A DNA stretch of 64,000 bases. Source: Candidatus Paceibacter sp. Its GTDB lineage: Bacteria > Patescibacteria > ABY1 > S139-126. Positions 25,872-36,940 of the stretch are shown here, piece after piece (position 1 is the first letter of the stretch; the number at the start of each line of letters is the position of its first letter). The notes beneath the pieces were generated by a model that searched no databases, had not been told where the DNA came from, and saw nothing but the letters and a program-made list of their open reading frames with translations. The stretch spans positions 1-64,000 of the forward strand of contig DYGA01000001.1 of NCBI GenBank assembly GCA_020724865.1, in the 5' to 3' direction. A program made the translations under genes and the position numbers.

Positions 25872-27194
25872 TTAATCTGCCAATTCCAATCTGTCGTCTT
25901 TTTCTAAAATTATTTTCCATTTAAACTCTCCAGTTTTTAAATCACCATAAGCTATCGGTAAATATTGTTTATCGCCAGCCCGCTTTAACTCGTTGACCAA
26001 TTTTATCGCCAGTACCGCTGATTCACCATCGTCAAGTTTTAAAATATCTTTTAAAATATGTTGTAAGAAATATGACAGATAAACTGGTTCCAGCAAATTA
26101 TTGGCAAAATGATCGGCAATTTTTTTGGAAAACTTTTTGTTTAAATGCTGTATAAATATTTCTTTAATTTTTACATCTTGTTCAAAAATTTCATCTAACT
26201 TTCCTTTTTTGGCAAAAACAAATAAATACAAATATATATTATCTTTATCTTTTGAATTTATTGCTTGATGAAAACTTTCAAATAATTCCTTATTCGACTT
26301 TTTTAATAAATTATCCGCTTGGTTTATAATTTTATCTATAAACTTTTGATAATTTATATATTTTTGTAGAATTTTTTCTTTGTTATCAATATCTGGTTCT
26401 GCTGTTGGGGTAATGTTTTCTGTAGAAAAATAAACTGCTTTTTCTTTATATACTTTTGGAATGGGGATTAATCTAAATTCTTCAAAAGGTATATTTTTTT
26501 CTAAATAAACATCAGGAAAAAATTTTAAATTTCTAAATATCTTAATTAATGTCTCAACATCTTTCTTTTCTTGAGGAGAAAGATTTTTTACTTCTTTTAC
26601 TTCAGTTAAAAAGCTGGCCAAAGTAAAATCATTGAACTCTTTTAAACCATATAGGGAAATAAATAATTTTAACCAATTTGCCACTGTTCCAGGAACTTTT
26701 TTATTTTCCAATTCTAAATTTGTTTTGGTAAAAATAGTTTTATTGTTATATAAATAATTTAAAAGTTCCTCATTGAAATTTACATCATACAAAATTACAT
26801 AAAGAAATTTTTCATTTATCTCTATCAACAAATCTACGCTCTGATTTAATAATTTTCTAATTTCTCCAGTAAAAAAATTTTTCAAATCTTCTTTATAAAT
26901 TTTATTTTTATCAAGATCACTTACCAACAACAAGCTGAAAACATCACTGACTAAATCTTGTTTTACTTTGACAGCGATACTTTCTGCCAAATTAAACTTT
27001 TTCATAATATATTCTGGTATGTCACTTATATCCAGTTCTCCAATGGCCACCAAAATAACAACAAACTTTAAATCAATCTGATATTTCAACTCCAAAGATT
27101 GCAACGCTTGAACCGCATCTTCACCACCTAAAGCATCCTGAACATCGCTAGGTAGTTGATAAAATTTAATTATACAATTTTCGATATAACTCAT
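25872..27194 (-). CDS. Unknown helical protein of the secretion-like locus
   Basis: 440 residues, Lys/Asp/Glu/Leu-rich, mostly alpha-helical, no signal peptide and no clear transmembrane segment. The first 130 residues (IIKFYQLPSDVQDALGGEDA, then helices with KFNLAESIAVKVKQDLV) resemble small helical domains of CPR hypothetical proteins that sit next to VirB6-like genes. No catalytic motif is visible. It starts 67 bases after the VirB6-like gene. Confidence 0.65.
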   Translation of the reverse strand: MSYIENCIIKFYQLPSDVQDALGGEDAVQALQSLELKYQIDLKFVVILVAIGELDISDIPEYIMKKFNLAESIAVKVKQDLVSDVFSLLLVSDLDKNKIYKEDLKNFFTGEIRKLLNQSVDLLIEINEKFLYVILYDVNFNEELLNYLYNNKTIFTKTNLELENKKVPGTVANWLKLFISLYGLKEFNDFTLASFLTEVKEVKNLSPQEKKDVETLIKIFRNLKFFPDVYLEKNIPFEEFRLIPIPKVYKEKAVYFSTENITPTAEPDIDNKEKILQKYINYQKFIDKIINQADNLLKKSNKELFESFHQAINSKDKDNIYLYLFVFAKKGKLDEIFEQDVKIKEIFIQHLNKKFSKKIADHFANNLLEPVYLSYFLQHILKDILKLDDGESAVLAIKLVNELKRAGDKQYLPIAYGDLKTGEFKWKIILEKDDRLELAD

Positions 27195-27260
27195 AACTCA
27201 AATAGATTATTTTTGTTTTATTATTTTAATTAAATATTACCAGCCAATATAACATTGTTT

Positions 27261-29729
27261 TTAAAAATGTTCTTCGGGACTTTCACTGCTATTTGGCGGA
27301 ATTTTTGCTTCTTTGCCGTAACTTATTAATAAATCATGAATAAGTGGAATAGTTTTATTTTGGGTATCAATACTCCTTTTAATATCATTTAATACGGAAA
27401 CTAGGCTTTGATTGGTTGCTTCATCTGACAGTATTTGATTAACTGTTTTTGTTTTATCTGAAGAAATTTTTTCTTTAACCAGCTCTTCAATTTTATCTTC
27501 TTGTTTATTTTCTAATACAGATTTGACTAACTGCTCTACTTCTGCCTCATCAGTTAGACCATAACCATGAATCTTCTCACGTATAGTTGCTTCTTTAAAA
27601 TCACTTTCACTATATCCGCGACTACTAGAATTGACTAGGTTTAAATTTTTTAAATTTTTTGAATCTTTTAAACGCTCTTTGGCTTTTTCTAAATTTTTTA
27701 TTTCATTTTCCTTTCCGCCTTTGGTTTTTAACTCTTTAATCTGACCATCCAATAATTGAACTAAAGCTTTCGCAACATCTTTTAAATCATTTTTATTTTG
27801 AATACTTATACTTTTAACTTTACTGGGGTCGCCAGTTTTACCTTTCAATAAATCCAATTTTTCAAAATTTTTATTATCAAAATCAACTGCTAAAACATTT
27901 GCTTTTTCACTGGCAAAATCATCTACTTCTAAATTTCCAGGTCCCTTTTTCAAATCCAATTCTTCTTTTGCAACATCACGATAATGATTTAGATGGTTTC
28001 CGGTTCTTGACATTCTATCTAGATCTGCTGGTAAAATTGCTCGACCAAACACAGGATCGCCTGGTTTATTCAAATCACCAGCTAAAATTTTTCCGTTTTC
28101 ATCAATACCGGCAATTTTAATGTCATTAAAACCAGAATAATGGGCTCCCGAATTGTATAATCCCCTGCGATATCTATTTCTTGACAATGCATCTTCATGC
28201 TTAGTTCCTCTTAAATCAATACCGCTGTTACCAAGATTATAAATTTCTTCATCGCTTAATCTGGCAAAATCATCAGCGTCCATTTTGGCTAAATATTCTC
28301 TAGCTAAAGTTTTATCCTTTATTAAAGAGGGTGCTTTTCTTCTCATCACATCTCTACGTACAGAAGGTATTTTACTGTTGACAAAACGCTGTAATATACG
28401 AGGGTCATTAATCGAGCCATAAATATCGTTGACTTTTTTTCTATCAGCCGCTCTTTTATTTTCTGCCATAGCTAGAGCTTTTGTTGCTAAAGTATTTAGA
28501 CCAATAATCTTTGATCCTCCAATAGCACCCAAAACATTTCTTACTCCTTCACTGCGGCTCAAATAGCCACCCAATTGTCCAGCTGCTTTACCTGGCGCTT
28601 CTTTCGTTTTTTTCACAGCCCAACCAACTGCGGCTGCGCCCGTACCAAGCATAGCTGCCCGCGTTCCCCATTTTTGTACTTTTTGAGCAAAATTACCTAC
28701 TGCTCCACCAGATTGAGCGGCAATTTTTTGTGAAATTGCTAGCCCTCCCAATAGTAATGCCAATACTACTATATAATTTAAAATTACACTTTGATCTACA
28801 TTGGACGGAATAATTTGAGACATTTGACTTTTTAACTCCCCGGTTCCTTGAGAAGAAAATTTATTTGCTATATCGCCTTGCTGCATAGTGAGTAAAGCTA
28901 ACCACAAAAAGAAAGCTATTACGGGACCAGAAATAAGATGTTGGAAAAACATTTGCCACCATTGCGACCAATAATTTGGTTTAAAGGCATAAGCCAAATA
29001 TGCCAATGGCGAAATAATTACCAATACCCAAAGCATAGTAATACGCCACATCAAAACAGCAATCATCACCAATATCACCATATCAGCTACCAATATCATC
29101 ACAACTGCCAAAGCTGCTGCTACGACTAAACCTTCTTGAAAACCTGAAACGTCAGACGCCCATACTCCCTGTGAAAGCATTTCATAGATACCTAAACCTT
29201 GTGCTAAATTTCCACCTGCTACGTCTTTAAAACCATTAACAAAGGTCAACATAATTACTTGAAAAAAATCTATCAAAAACCCGGCGATGAGTTTAGAAAA
29301 ATTTACCAAAATTGCCATGATTAACAACTTGGTAAGTGTTTTTTGATAATGATATGAGCTTATTTTAAGAACAGTAGAAAAAGCAATTATCAACAGAACC
29401 ACAATAAAGAACATATTAGCTATATCCCGAGCCAAACCCCAACCAGTAGCAACCATCGGCATATCAATAAAATTATTGAATTTAGCTAATTCAATCATTA
29501 TGCCCACAAAAAATACAAATAAAACTCCTAAAAATCTTACTACTAATAAAAATATTGCTGTTAACAAATCACTAGCAAATTTTAAAGGGTCAGAAAAACC
29601 CTCCCAAATAGCACTAAAGACACTTGCTGAAACATAATTGGTAATAAAAAATACACCCACTACGACAAATAGAAAAGTAAAAAGTAAATTGGTTTTGTTT
29701 TGTATCAATTGCCTAATTTTTTTTGGCAT
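27261..29729 (-). CDS. VirB6/TrbL-like polytopic membrane protein with long cytosolic tail
   Basis: 822 residues. The N-terminal 340 residues hold about seven or eight hydrophobic helices, including LFVFFVGIMIELAKFN and a conserved WVLVIISPLAYLAYAF loop typical of TrbL/VirB6 membrane channel proteins. Residues 360-822 are hydrophilic, helical and highly charged (many Lys-Asp-Leu stretches), a much longer tail than in classical VirB6. VirB6 forms part of the inner-membrane channel of type IV secretion systems. A bidirectional terminator (29789-29824) lies upstream, so it may have its own promoter. Confidence 0.88.
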   Translation of the reverse strand: MPKKIRQLIQNKTNLLFTFLFVVVGVFFITNYVSASVFSAIWEGFSDPLKFASDLLTAIFLLVVRFLGVLFVFFVGIMIELAKFNNFIDMPMVATGWGLARDIANMFFIVVLLIIAFSTVLKISSYHYQKTLTKLLIMAILVNFSKLIAGFLIDFFQVIMLTFVNGFKDVAGGNLAQGLGIYEMLSQGVWASDVSGFQEGLVVAAALAVVMILVADMVILVMIAVLMWRITMLWVLVIISPLAYLAYAFKPNYWSQWWQMFFQHLISGPVIAFFLWLALLTMQQGDIANKFSSQGTGELKSQMSQIIPSNVDQSVILNYIVVLALLLGGLAISQKIAAQSGGAVGNFAQKVQKWGTRAAMLGTGAAAVGWAVKKTKEAPGKAAGQLGGYLSRSEGVRNVLGAIGGSKIIGLNTLATKALAMAENKRAADRKKVNDIYGSINDPRILQRFVNSKIPSVRRDVMRRKAPSLIKDKTLAREYLAKMDADDFARLSDEEIYNLGNSGIDLRGTKHEDALSRNRYRRGLYNSGAHYSGFNDIKIAGIDENGKILAGDLNKPGDPVFGRAILPADLDRMSRTGNHLNHYRDVAKEELDLKKGPGNLEVDDFASEKANVLAVDFDNKNFEKLDLLKGKTGDPSKVKSISIQNKNDLKDVAKALVQLLDGQIKELKTKGGKENEIKNLEKAKERLKDSKNLKNLNLVNSSSRGYSESDFKEATIREKIHGYGLTDEAEVEQLVKSVLENKQEDKIEELVKEKISSDKTKTVNQILSDEATNQSLVSVLNDIKRSIDTQNKTIPLIHDLLISYGKEAKIPPNSSESPEEHF

Positions 29730-29788
29730 GAAAATAATAAATTAACATATAATTCATTTTAAATTATACCATAAAAACCTATAAATAC

Positions 29789-29824
29789 AAAACAGATAAA
29801 AATTTTAATTTTTATCTGTTTTTT
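29789..29824. terminator. Terminator between the giant protein gene and the virB6-like gene
   Basis: AAAACAGATAAAAATT pairs with AATTTTTATCTGTTTT, with T-rich flanks on both strands. It may attenuate minus-strand transcription between the two genes. Confidence 0.7.
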
Positions 29825-29846
29825 TATAACTTTTAATTAATTTTAT

Positions 29847-32800
29847 TTAAGGACAACTTGGTCCAACACAAACGGCGTTATTGACAACACTTTGAGCATA
29901 TCTTTGCGGATTTGCTCCAAAGCCCCAATTATCCATAACTTGAATAGTAATATTATAATTACCCGGCACACCAGCATAAGAGTGATACAAAACATGAGGA
30001 TCACCAGCAGAAGGCCTTTCGTTAAAGTACCCCTGAACAATAGTATTAGCTGAACCATCACCCCAGTTAATATTGTAACTACGTAAAGGCAATTGATCAT
30101 TGGCGATATTGGTAGTAAAACTCAATTTAACCGTTCCGCCATCAGGTAAACTTACAGTTGAAGAAGCATCATTAATTAAAATATTTCCAATCTGAGGTAA
30201 AATACTTGCTCCAATATTATTCCAACCACCACCGGCAACTTCCACATAACGCCAAGACCCGTTTTCATACTGCCAACGATATTCACCTAAAGATTTAATA
30301 AACAACTGACTTAAACTACTTCTAGCTGAAACCGTATCAGTATTGGGCATCGGACTTGGAGTTTGCCAAGAACCAACACAAACTCCAAAATTGATTCCGT
30401 CACCTGAGTAACAACTCTTGGCAGTTTCATCATCAATACACAAATTACCATTACGAGGGCCACCAACACAAACTGAACCAACACAATTTCCGTTATAACA
30501 TGCGTAAGGGGTGCCAGCCCTAATATTGGGTCCTGGATTCAAAGATCCATCGTTCATAGTCAAAGTGTTCGCCGCTTCCACATAAATTGGCTGATTGCCT
30601 GGTTCAGTTGGTCGCGAATCCCAAGTAGTAGGATCATTTTCATTTTGCATTTGATTGGATCCGTCTTGGAAATAACGAGACAATCCACTCTGATAAACTG
30701 CACCAAAGGGAAGACTATCTTTGATATAGTTATAATCAAGAGGCGTCACATTGTAACCGCTAAACTGATCAACTCTGGTCCAATAAGGATAAGCTGTGAT
30801 GTCACCATTTGGTTCAATTTGAGCAACTTTTTCCAAAACCATACAAGGTTCACGCAAACTATACTCTAATGAATAACCAGCTGCTTGACTACCGCTACTA
30901 CCACTATAATCATCCATAAATATATAATAAGCTCTTGGATTTCCTTGTGCTGTAAAAATAACTGCAAAAACTAATAGATCGCTGGAATCGCCACAAGTAC
31001 CTTCTACCGGCCTATCTTCCCCATAATAAGCAGAACTACAATAATTAAACCAAGCATATTCATCATTTGCCATGGCATTAGACAATTCAGTTCCACCATA
31101 AGACCCAAAAGCAGCTATCTGATTTTTACTCAACCTATGCGCCCTTGTTAAAACAGCCCAATCAGGATACTCACCTCTAGTAGATTTTTTTCTTAAAAAT
31201 ATTTTTTCTATATCATGTTCAAAATATTTATTTTCAGGGGTACCACTAATATCACGGATTATATACCTCGTACCATCTCCTCTAGAACAACCACCTATTG
31301 TAAATCCAACTCCACTTTTAAGACCAGACCAATCATCACAACTATTATTTTCAAAAATAAAAGGCTCTTGTCCTACATATGATGGATAAATAGTAAATGC
31401 TCCCCTTATTACATTTAATTTATAATTATCATGTGTGTAGAGCCCATAATTTGGATTAGAACTTTCATTACCCGCTGAAACCGCACAATAATACAACGGT
31501 ACTTTTTCCTCAAAAACCAATGGTCGTTCATTGATTTGGGCTACTGAGCCTTTGATAATATCAATTGGCCACCAGTTCACACAGTAAGCCGGATTTCTGG
31601 GATCTGCTTCAGCACAAAAACCTGGCCAACCAACATATGATTTAGTGCCTTTGACATAGTTACACTCAGGCGAAGAACTTTCCGGATATAAACGACAACG
31701 TTGGCTAACCAATGTTTCTGGATTATTTTTCACTTGCAAAGCTGGTAGTATAGTCAAACCATCAATAAACATTGTACCTTCTTTGATATTCAAAAGTTCA
31801 GCTCTGATGGTTATATTGTTGGCAGTATTGTTAAACTTGATAGAAAACTGTTGCCAACCGCCAACACTATAATCCTGTTTAGTGCCAAATTGGCCTACTG
31901 TATTACTGCCTTGTAAAATTCTTATATTAGCTCCAGCGTTATTATTGTCGGTTGGAATATTTTCCCACCTAATAAACCCAGATAAAATATATTCTGAAGG
32001 TGACAACGACAATGGTTGATTTAAGAAAACATTACTATTGTCGGCACTGGCGTTGTTAGGACTGATAGAAAGTTTTGCGGCTTTTAAACCAGAAATAGCT
32101 TGGCTATCAGGGGTCACCCGACAAGTGCTACCAGCACTACAATTTGAACTATCTGTATTCCAATAAGGAAATGGAGATTGCAGTGGCTGATTGGTAGTAA
32201 TAGTGTCTTCAAAACTTGGGTTGTATAAAACGTTGGCTTCATTGCCAATTTGGATCATTTTACTATATGGTAAATACCCTGGAGTGGTACCATTGCCAGT
32301 AGCAAAACCCGACCAACTCATTCCCGCTTTGGTATAACCACTCATCATTCGCAAATCTTCGACAGTATAAGGAGCTGTATATCCAGTAGCACCGCTGATT
32401 TGTTGGCCGACTATTTCAGTATCTGGCAGTTGAGGAAAACTATTACATTCGCCACTATCATTTAACCCATTACAAATACCTATATCAAAACATTTATCAT
32501 CACGATTACCTTCACTATCATAAGCTTGTATACGCGTTTTACAATACAACCACTCTTCACAGACCCGATCTTTTTGTACTTGTAAAATTATATTGACACT
32601 ATTTTCCGCAGGATTTGAACTACTAATCGGCACACTGCCGTCAGGCGTGGCGGTGGTATAAGCACTAGCCGTATAAGCTTGAGGTGCGCCGTCAACTTTG
32701 TTAAACAGTCTGCAACCACGCTCGCGATCAACTAAACCATTGCAGGCAGCGGTATTGACTGACTGCTCTAAGTAAAAATATGAACTCTTGGTCACATCAG

Positions 32801-35800
32801 ATTCGCCTTCTGGATCAATGTATTGACTACAACCCATTGCTTCTGGAGAACAAAGCCCTACCCAACCGTCATAATTTGGATCTGTGCTTGGTATTGGTTG
32901 CGAGGGATAAGATTGTAAATCTGGACAAAACTCTTCAGTGCCAGTTTTGTACCAATTAGCCTGAGTACGACCGGGTAATAATTTATATTCACAAGTGCGA
33001 TTAGCCGGATCTATCAAAAAGGCTGTGGCTCCGGTGCGTTCATTGGTGTATTGTTCACAGTAAAGCCCGCCAACACCGCACATTGTCGTATTATAATTTT
33101 CTGGATTATCAATAATATATTTATCATTGAAAGCAACTACTGCTCTATTGTCAGATTGACGATTTAAAATAGCTTCTCCCGCCAAAGTACAACCAGCAAA
33201 CTGACCAGCACAATATTTTTCTTGATCATCAACCAAGTATACTATAGTGTCAGCTGGCACCGTAACATCATCAAATCCTTGCGGATCAGAAAAGGCGTTA
33301 TTGCCGGTGTTGTAAGTTTGACTATAAGGAGAATTGGAATTTTTGGTATCAATCAAAGCTTTACAGCCCACCTTGGAATCACTACAGAGAGATGTAAAAC
33401 TAAGCAAGTTTATTTGATTGCCCTTAACATCACGATAAGCCTGACAACCCAACTGAGCGCCCACAAAAGGTTGATTACAAATTGCCGGAGTTTCCCAAGA
33501 ATCATCTATTAAATAATAACTATCTGTTACTTCTCTAACTATAACATTATCTAGGTAAGCGTTGACTGCATTGGTTTGTAAAAATTCATAAGCAGCGACT
33601 TCCCGATCAAAATTAACTGGCCCGAGTCGATAATACTGCCATTCATCAGTCAAACTAACTGTGCCAAAGCTACGCTGCGAACCAGCTATGGGTTGTAAAT
33701 CTGTAAATTGAATTATATTTTGAGCTTTAGCTTGTTTGATAAATGCTAATTGCTTGGAGTCTTTTTGAGTAATTTGACTAACTTGGTAAGCTTGAATTTC
33801 AAAAGATAAATTAGCCGCCGATCCTGCGCTTCTGGCCCAAAAAGAAATAGTATAATTTTTACCTTGTTTGATAATTTCTCTGACAGATTTATGTGCCCGA
33901 ACACCTGACAACTGTAAAGAGTGTCCGCCTACATACACTGATTCACTAGAATTAAATCCATTAGTCCAACCCTCGCTAGTGCCAGATTCAAAATCATCGT
34001 TGACTATAATAGTAACCACATTACCTTGATTACCTCGATATTCTTTACAACCTACAACTTCGGCACGACAAGACCGACTAAAAGATTCAATGCCATAAAT
34101 AACACTAGAATCCACTGTGCGACGGAAAGGATGACAATCATCAGTAGCATAAGTTACAGTCATAATATCCCGTGACCAACTACTACCTTCCGCATCAATA
34201 AAGGTGCGACAATTTAGCGGATCATTAGTAGGATCACAACTATTACCAGTGGGCGCTCCACCACCAGCTGACTGTAAACGCCAAGTTTTCAATTGATAAC
34301 CAGCTGTATCACTACCTTCCCAAGTATAAAAAACTTTGGCTGCTGGATCGTTGGGCAATATACACTCTCTAATAAAAGTGAAATATCTTATTCCTTCGCC
34401 GCCTTGAGCAACCTCATCTAAATTGGTAAATTGTTCACAACCAACATCGCTTAAACGACAGCTAGTTGCAGAAGCAGGAATTATATTTTCAATACTAGGA
34501 GTCAGTAAAGGATTTGCTCTTTGTTCAAAATAAGTTGGCACCTCTAAATATTGATCATAACCTATACACGAAGCACTGCAATAATCATTACTGCCTAAAA
34601 CCGCGGGCACGGGTGGATCGCCATTGATTGGAGTATATAAACTACAACCAACTTCAGCAGCCGTACAACTTTGAGCATAATTATCACATTCGGAGTCACG
34701 GTTAGGATCGTTGACATCAGCTGGACAATTCAAATAACTTGGTGCTTTCTTCATATTTTTTTCCTGAATCAACCCCCATTCACCATAAGAATCAAGTATC
34801 CCAGCATCAGCATAAATACTCTGATTATTTTGGATATATTGGAATATTGATTGGGTCGTGGCTTCATAACCATCAGGCGCAGTTATATTTGTAAGTTCTA
34901 TGAATTTATTACAACCCTCGTCTTTCGAACTGCAAGTCTTTACTTGATTATTGAAATATCGCGCATAACTTATGTCACCTAAATCACTGCGATTGTAAAC
35001 ATCACCAAAGGTAATTTGATTGTCACTACCAAAACCGTTGGTAGTTTGATTCCAAATATCATCTGCCCAGTAGCCACTTGGAGTTTTATACATACTGTAC
35101 CATCGGCAACCAACTTGTGACGAATCGCAAGTTTGCATAGTAGCAGTCAAATAAGAAATTTTATCACTGGTTGATTTTTTTACATATGTTTCACATGTAG
35201 AAAACTGAGGGAGACAAGCTTGTCCTTGAAAATTCCAAGTATTTTTTTCCTTGGTACAATAGCCATATTTTTGACAGGTGCCATTGGGATTTTCAACAAT
35301 ACAAGTCTGCTCGTCTGCACAATAATTTGCTCTTTGTAATGATTCTTCACTAACTCTTATGGTTCCACCAAAACCATCTGCCACTTCAGTTTCAACGTTT
35401 ACACGTTGTGATATTTGCGGACCCGGACCTTCTATACGACAATCATATTCTGGTAATTTCAAAACCCAATTTGGATCTATAAGATGATAAAATGGAGAAG
35501 TTGAAGAACTAAAGGCCTGAAAGTTATCAGCTGGTGTACCCATAACTTGAGCCAGAGTAAATGTTTCGTTGTTGGTATTTATATCTTTGATATAAAGGGC
35601 GGCCAATTCCCAAGTAACCGGAATTATTCTGTATTTCCGCATAAAGACTAAACTACGATAAGGGTAACCATTGGTATAAGATGGTTCACTACCATCACTC
35701 AAAAAACCAAATGGTTTATTGGGATCCAGATAACCTTGCTCAATCGCTTGTCTGACGGTCAAACGTTGGTCAATCGCTGTCGCTAAATTATTATCAATAA

Positions 35801-36923
35801 TACAATTATCAAATAAACGAGCTTGATTTTCTGGTGGACAGGACGAGAGTTTGCCCAAAACATCTACACTTCCGCCGCCACGAAAAGATGGAATTATAAA
35901 TTCTGCATAACTAGCATCTGCGCCTCTGGTTGCATAAGAACTGGCAAAATCTCTTGGACCGCCACCGGTAGCGCCACCTTTGCCAGCCAAAACACCTTTT
36001 TGTAATCTTTGCAAAAATTTAGACGCTAAAGTATTGGTAAATGTCCGCAAAGCATCAGCGGCGATATCACCAGTCAAAGTGGTCCAACCAGAATCAACTG
36101 ATTTTTCTGCAGTTGCTCCTAGCCAATTTTTTATATCCAAAGCTGGGGTCTTAATAGATTCAAATCCTAAATCACCAATCGGAGATTTTAAACTCTTAAC
36201 ATCTGATTCAATTGACCTAATCAAAGTGGCCATTTGCTCATCTTGAGCTCTTTTGGTGGAAATATTGGAATATAAAATAAACTGAGCCCCTAAATCATTT
36301 GATCGGGGATTAAAATATTGAGCTAACAAGTGAAAATTTTCTGCATCAAGTAATCGTAAATCAGGTTTTTGTCCATTGATGGATACGTTCAATAATTTAG
36401 TTTTTAAAATATCATTGAAAGTGCAGGTTGCTCTTTGCGGTTCAAAAGCTTGTTTGGTTCTTAAAATCAACTGTAATTTTATATTAGCATTATAAGGTTC
36501 ACACAAACTGACACCAAATGTGCCTTTAGCTAACTCATCCAACCCCTTACCAATCGCCTCATCGCCAATTCCTCTAATATAAGCTCCAATACCTTCATCC
36601 CAATACAAAGGTTTTTGTCCTTTATCACCAGTAGCCAGCCAAGTAGCTGTATCATAAGCTACTCTTTGTAAGAAATAGTCTAGAGCATTTTTGTAAACAA
36701 TTTTAGCTGCCCTTTGTACAAAAAACCAAATTTTTTCGGCAATTGAAACTTCAATCTGAGGTTTGCTAACCAATTCAACTGTAGGAGTAGGAACACCAAT
36801 AGCTTTAATATTTTTTATCGGCAATATATAGCCACCTAAAATAAAAAATAAAAACAAAACCAAAAACAAAGATCTGATACTTGTCTTTTTTTGATCTTTG
36901 CCTGGTTTAATATTTTTTGGCAT
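29847..36923 (-). CDS. Giant Cys-rich membrane-anchored surface protein
   Basis: 2358 residues, the largest gene in the window. One N-terminal transmembrane helix (about 17-38). Residues 40-450 are helical, with a GGATGGGPR segment. From about 500 to 1500 a motif C-x5-G-C-x2-[YF] recurs at least seven times in clear form (CDSSQVGCRWY, CSSKDEGCNKF, CTAAEVGCSLY, CRLSDVGCEQF, CRAEVVGCKEY, CSPEAMGCSQY) with four looser copies. Carbohydrate-binding-like beta modules follow (NVLYNPSFEDTI and NDDFESGTSEGW types). A PKD-like domain with INWGDGSANTI ends the protein. It lies between a Ca-binding anchor protein and VirB6; it probably forms an extracellular stalk or adhesin of the secretion machine. Confidence 0.85.
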   Translation of the reverse strand: MPKNIKPGKDQKKTSIRSLFLVLFLFFILGGYILPIKNIKAIGVPTPTVELVSKPQIEVSIAEKIWFFVQRAAKIVYKNALDYFLQRVAYDTATWLATGDKGQKPLYWDEGIGAYIRGIGDEAIGKGLDELAKGTFGVSLCEPYNANIKLQLILRTKQAFEPQRATCTFNDILKTKLLNVSINGQKPDLRLLDAENFHLLAQYFNPRSNDLGAQFILYSNISTKRAQDEQMATLIRSIESDVKSLKSPIGDLGFESIKTPALDIKNWLGATAEKSVDSGWTTLTGDIAADALRTFTNTLASKFLQRLQKGVLAGKGGATGGGPRDFASSYATRGADASYAEFIIPSFRGGGSVDVLGKLSSCPPENQARLFDNCIIDNNLATAIDQRLTVRQAIEQGYLDPNKPFGFLSDGSEPSYTNGYPYRSLVFMRKYRIIPVTWELAALYIKDINTNNETFTLAQVMGTPADNFQAFSSSTSPFYHLIDPNWVLKLPEYDCRIEGPGPQISQRVNVETEVADGFGGTIRVSEESLQRANYCADEQTCIVENPNGTCQKYGYCTKEKNTWNFQGQACLPQFSTCETYVKKSTSDKISYLTATMQTCDSSQVGCRWYSMYKTPSGYWADDIWNQTTNGFGSDNQITFGDVYNRSDLGDISYARYFNNQVKTCSSKDEGCNKFIELTNITAPDGYEATTQSIFQYIQNNQSIYADAGILDSYGEWGLIQEKNMKKAPSYLNCPADVNDPNRDSECDNYAQSCTAAEVGCSLYTPINGDPPVPAVLGSNDYCSASCIGYDQYLEVPTYFEQRANPLLTPSIENIIPASATSCRLSDVGCEQFTNLDEVAQGGEGIRYFTFIRECILPNDPAAKVFYTWEGSDTAGYQLKTWRLQSAGGGAPTGNSCDPTNDPLNCRTFIDAEGSSWSRDIMTVTYATDDCHPFRRTVDSSVIYGIESFSRSCRAEVVGCKEYRGNQGNVVTIIVNDDFESGTSEGWTNGFNSSESVYVGGHSLQLSGVRAHKSVREIIKQGKNYTISFWARSAGSAANLSFEIQAYQVSQITQKDSKQLAFIKQAKAQNIIQFTDLQPIAGSQRSFGTVSLTDEWQYYRLGPVNFDREVAAYEFLQTNAVNAYLDNVIVREVTDSYYLIDDSWETPAICNQPFVGAQLGCQAYRDVKGNQINLLSFTSLCSDSKVGCKALIDTKNSNSPYSQTYNTGNNAFSDPQGFDDVTVPADTIVYLVDDQEKYCAGQFAGCTLAGEAILNRQSDNRAVVAFNDKYIIDNPENYNTTMCGVGGLYCEQYTNERTGATAFLIDPANRTCEYKLLPGRTQANWYKTGTEEFCPDLQSYPSQPIPSTDPNYDGWVGLCSPEAMGCSQYIDPEGESDVTKSSYFYLEQSVNTAACNGLVDRERGCRLFNKVDGAPQAYTASAYTTATPDGSVPISSSNPAENSVNIILQVQKDRVCEEWLYCKTRIQAYDSEGNRDDKCFDIGICNGLNDSGECNSFPQLPDTEIVGQQISGATGYTAPYTVEDLRMMSGYTKAGMSWSGFATGNGTTPGYLPYSKMIQIGNEANVLYNPSFEDTITTNQPLQSPFPYWNTDSSNCSAGSTCRVTPDSQAISGLKAAKLSISPNNASADNSNVFLNQPLSLSPSEYILSGFIRWENIPTDNNNAGANIRILQGSNTVGQFGTKQDYSVGGWQQFSIKFNNTANNITIRAELLNIKEGTMFIDGLTILPALQVKNNPETLVSQRCRLYPESSSPECNYVKGTKSYVGWPGFCAEADPRNPAYCVNWWPIDIIKGSVAQINERPLVFEEKVPLYYCAVSAGNESSNPNYGLYTHDNYKLNVIRGAFTIYPSYVGQEPFIFENNSCDDWSGLKSGVGFTIGGCSRGDGTRYIIRDISGTPENKYFEHDIEKIFLRKKSTRGEYPDWAVLTRAHRLSKNQIAAFGSYGGTELSNAMANDEYAWFNYCSSAYYGEDRPVEGTCGDSSDLLVFAVIFTAQGNPRAYYIFMDDYSGSSGSQAAGYSLEYSLREPCMVLEKVAQIEPNGDITAYPYWTRVDQFSGYNVTPLDYNYIKDSLPFGAVYQSGLSRYFQDGSNQMQNENDPTTWDSRPTEPGNQPIYVEAANTLTMNDGSLNPGPNIRAGTPYACYNGNCVGSVCVGGPRNGNLCIDDETAKSCYSGDGINFGVCVGSWQTPSPMPNTDTVSARSSLSQLFIKSLGEYRWQYENGSWRYVEVAGGGWNNIGASILPQIGNILINDASSTVSLPDGGTVKLSFTTNIANDQLPLRSYNINWGDGSANTIVQGYFNERPSAGDPHVLYHSYAGVPGNYNITIQVMDNWGFGANPQRYAQSVVNNAVCVGPSCP

Positions 36924-36940
36924 AAATTATTAATTTTAAA

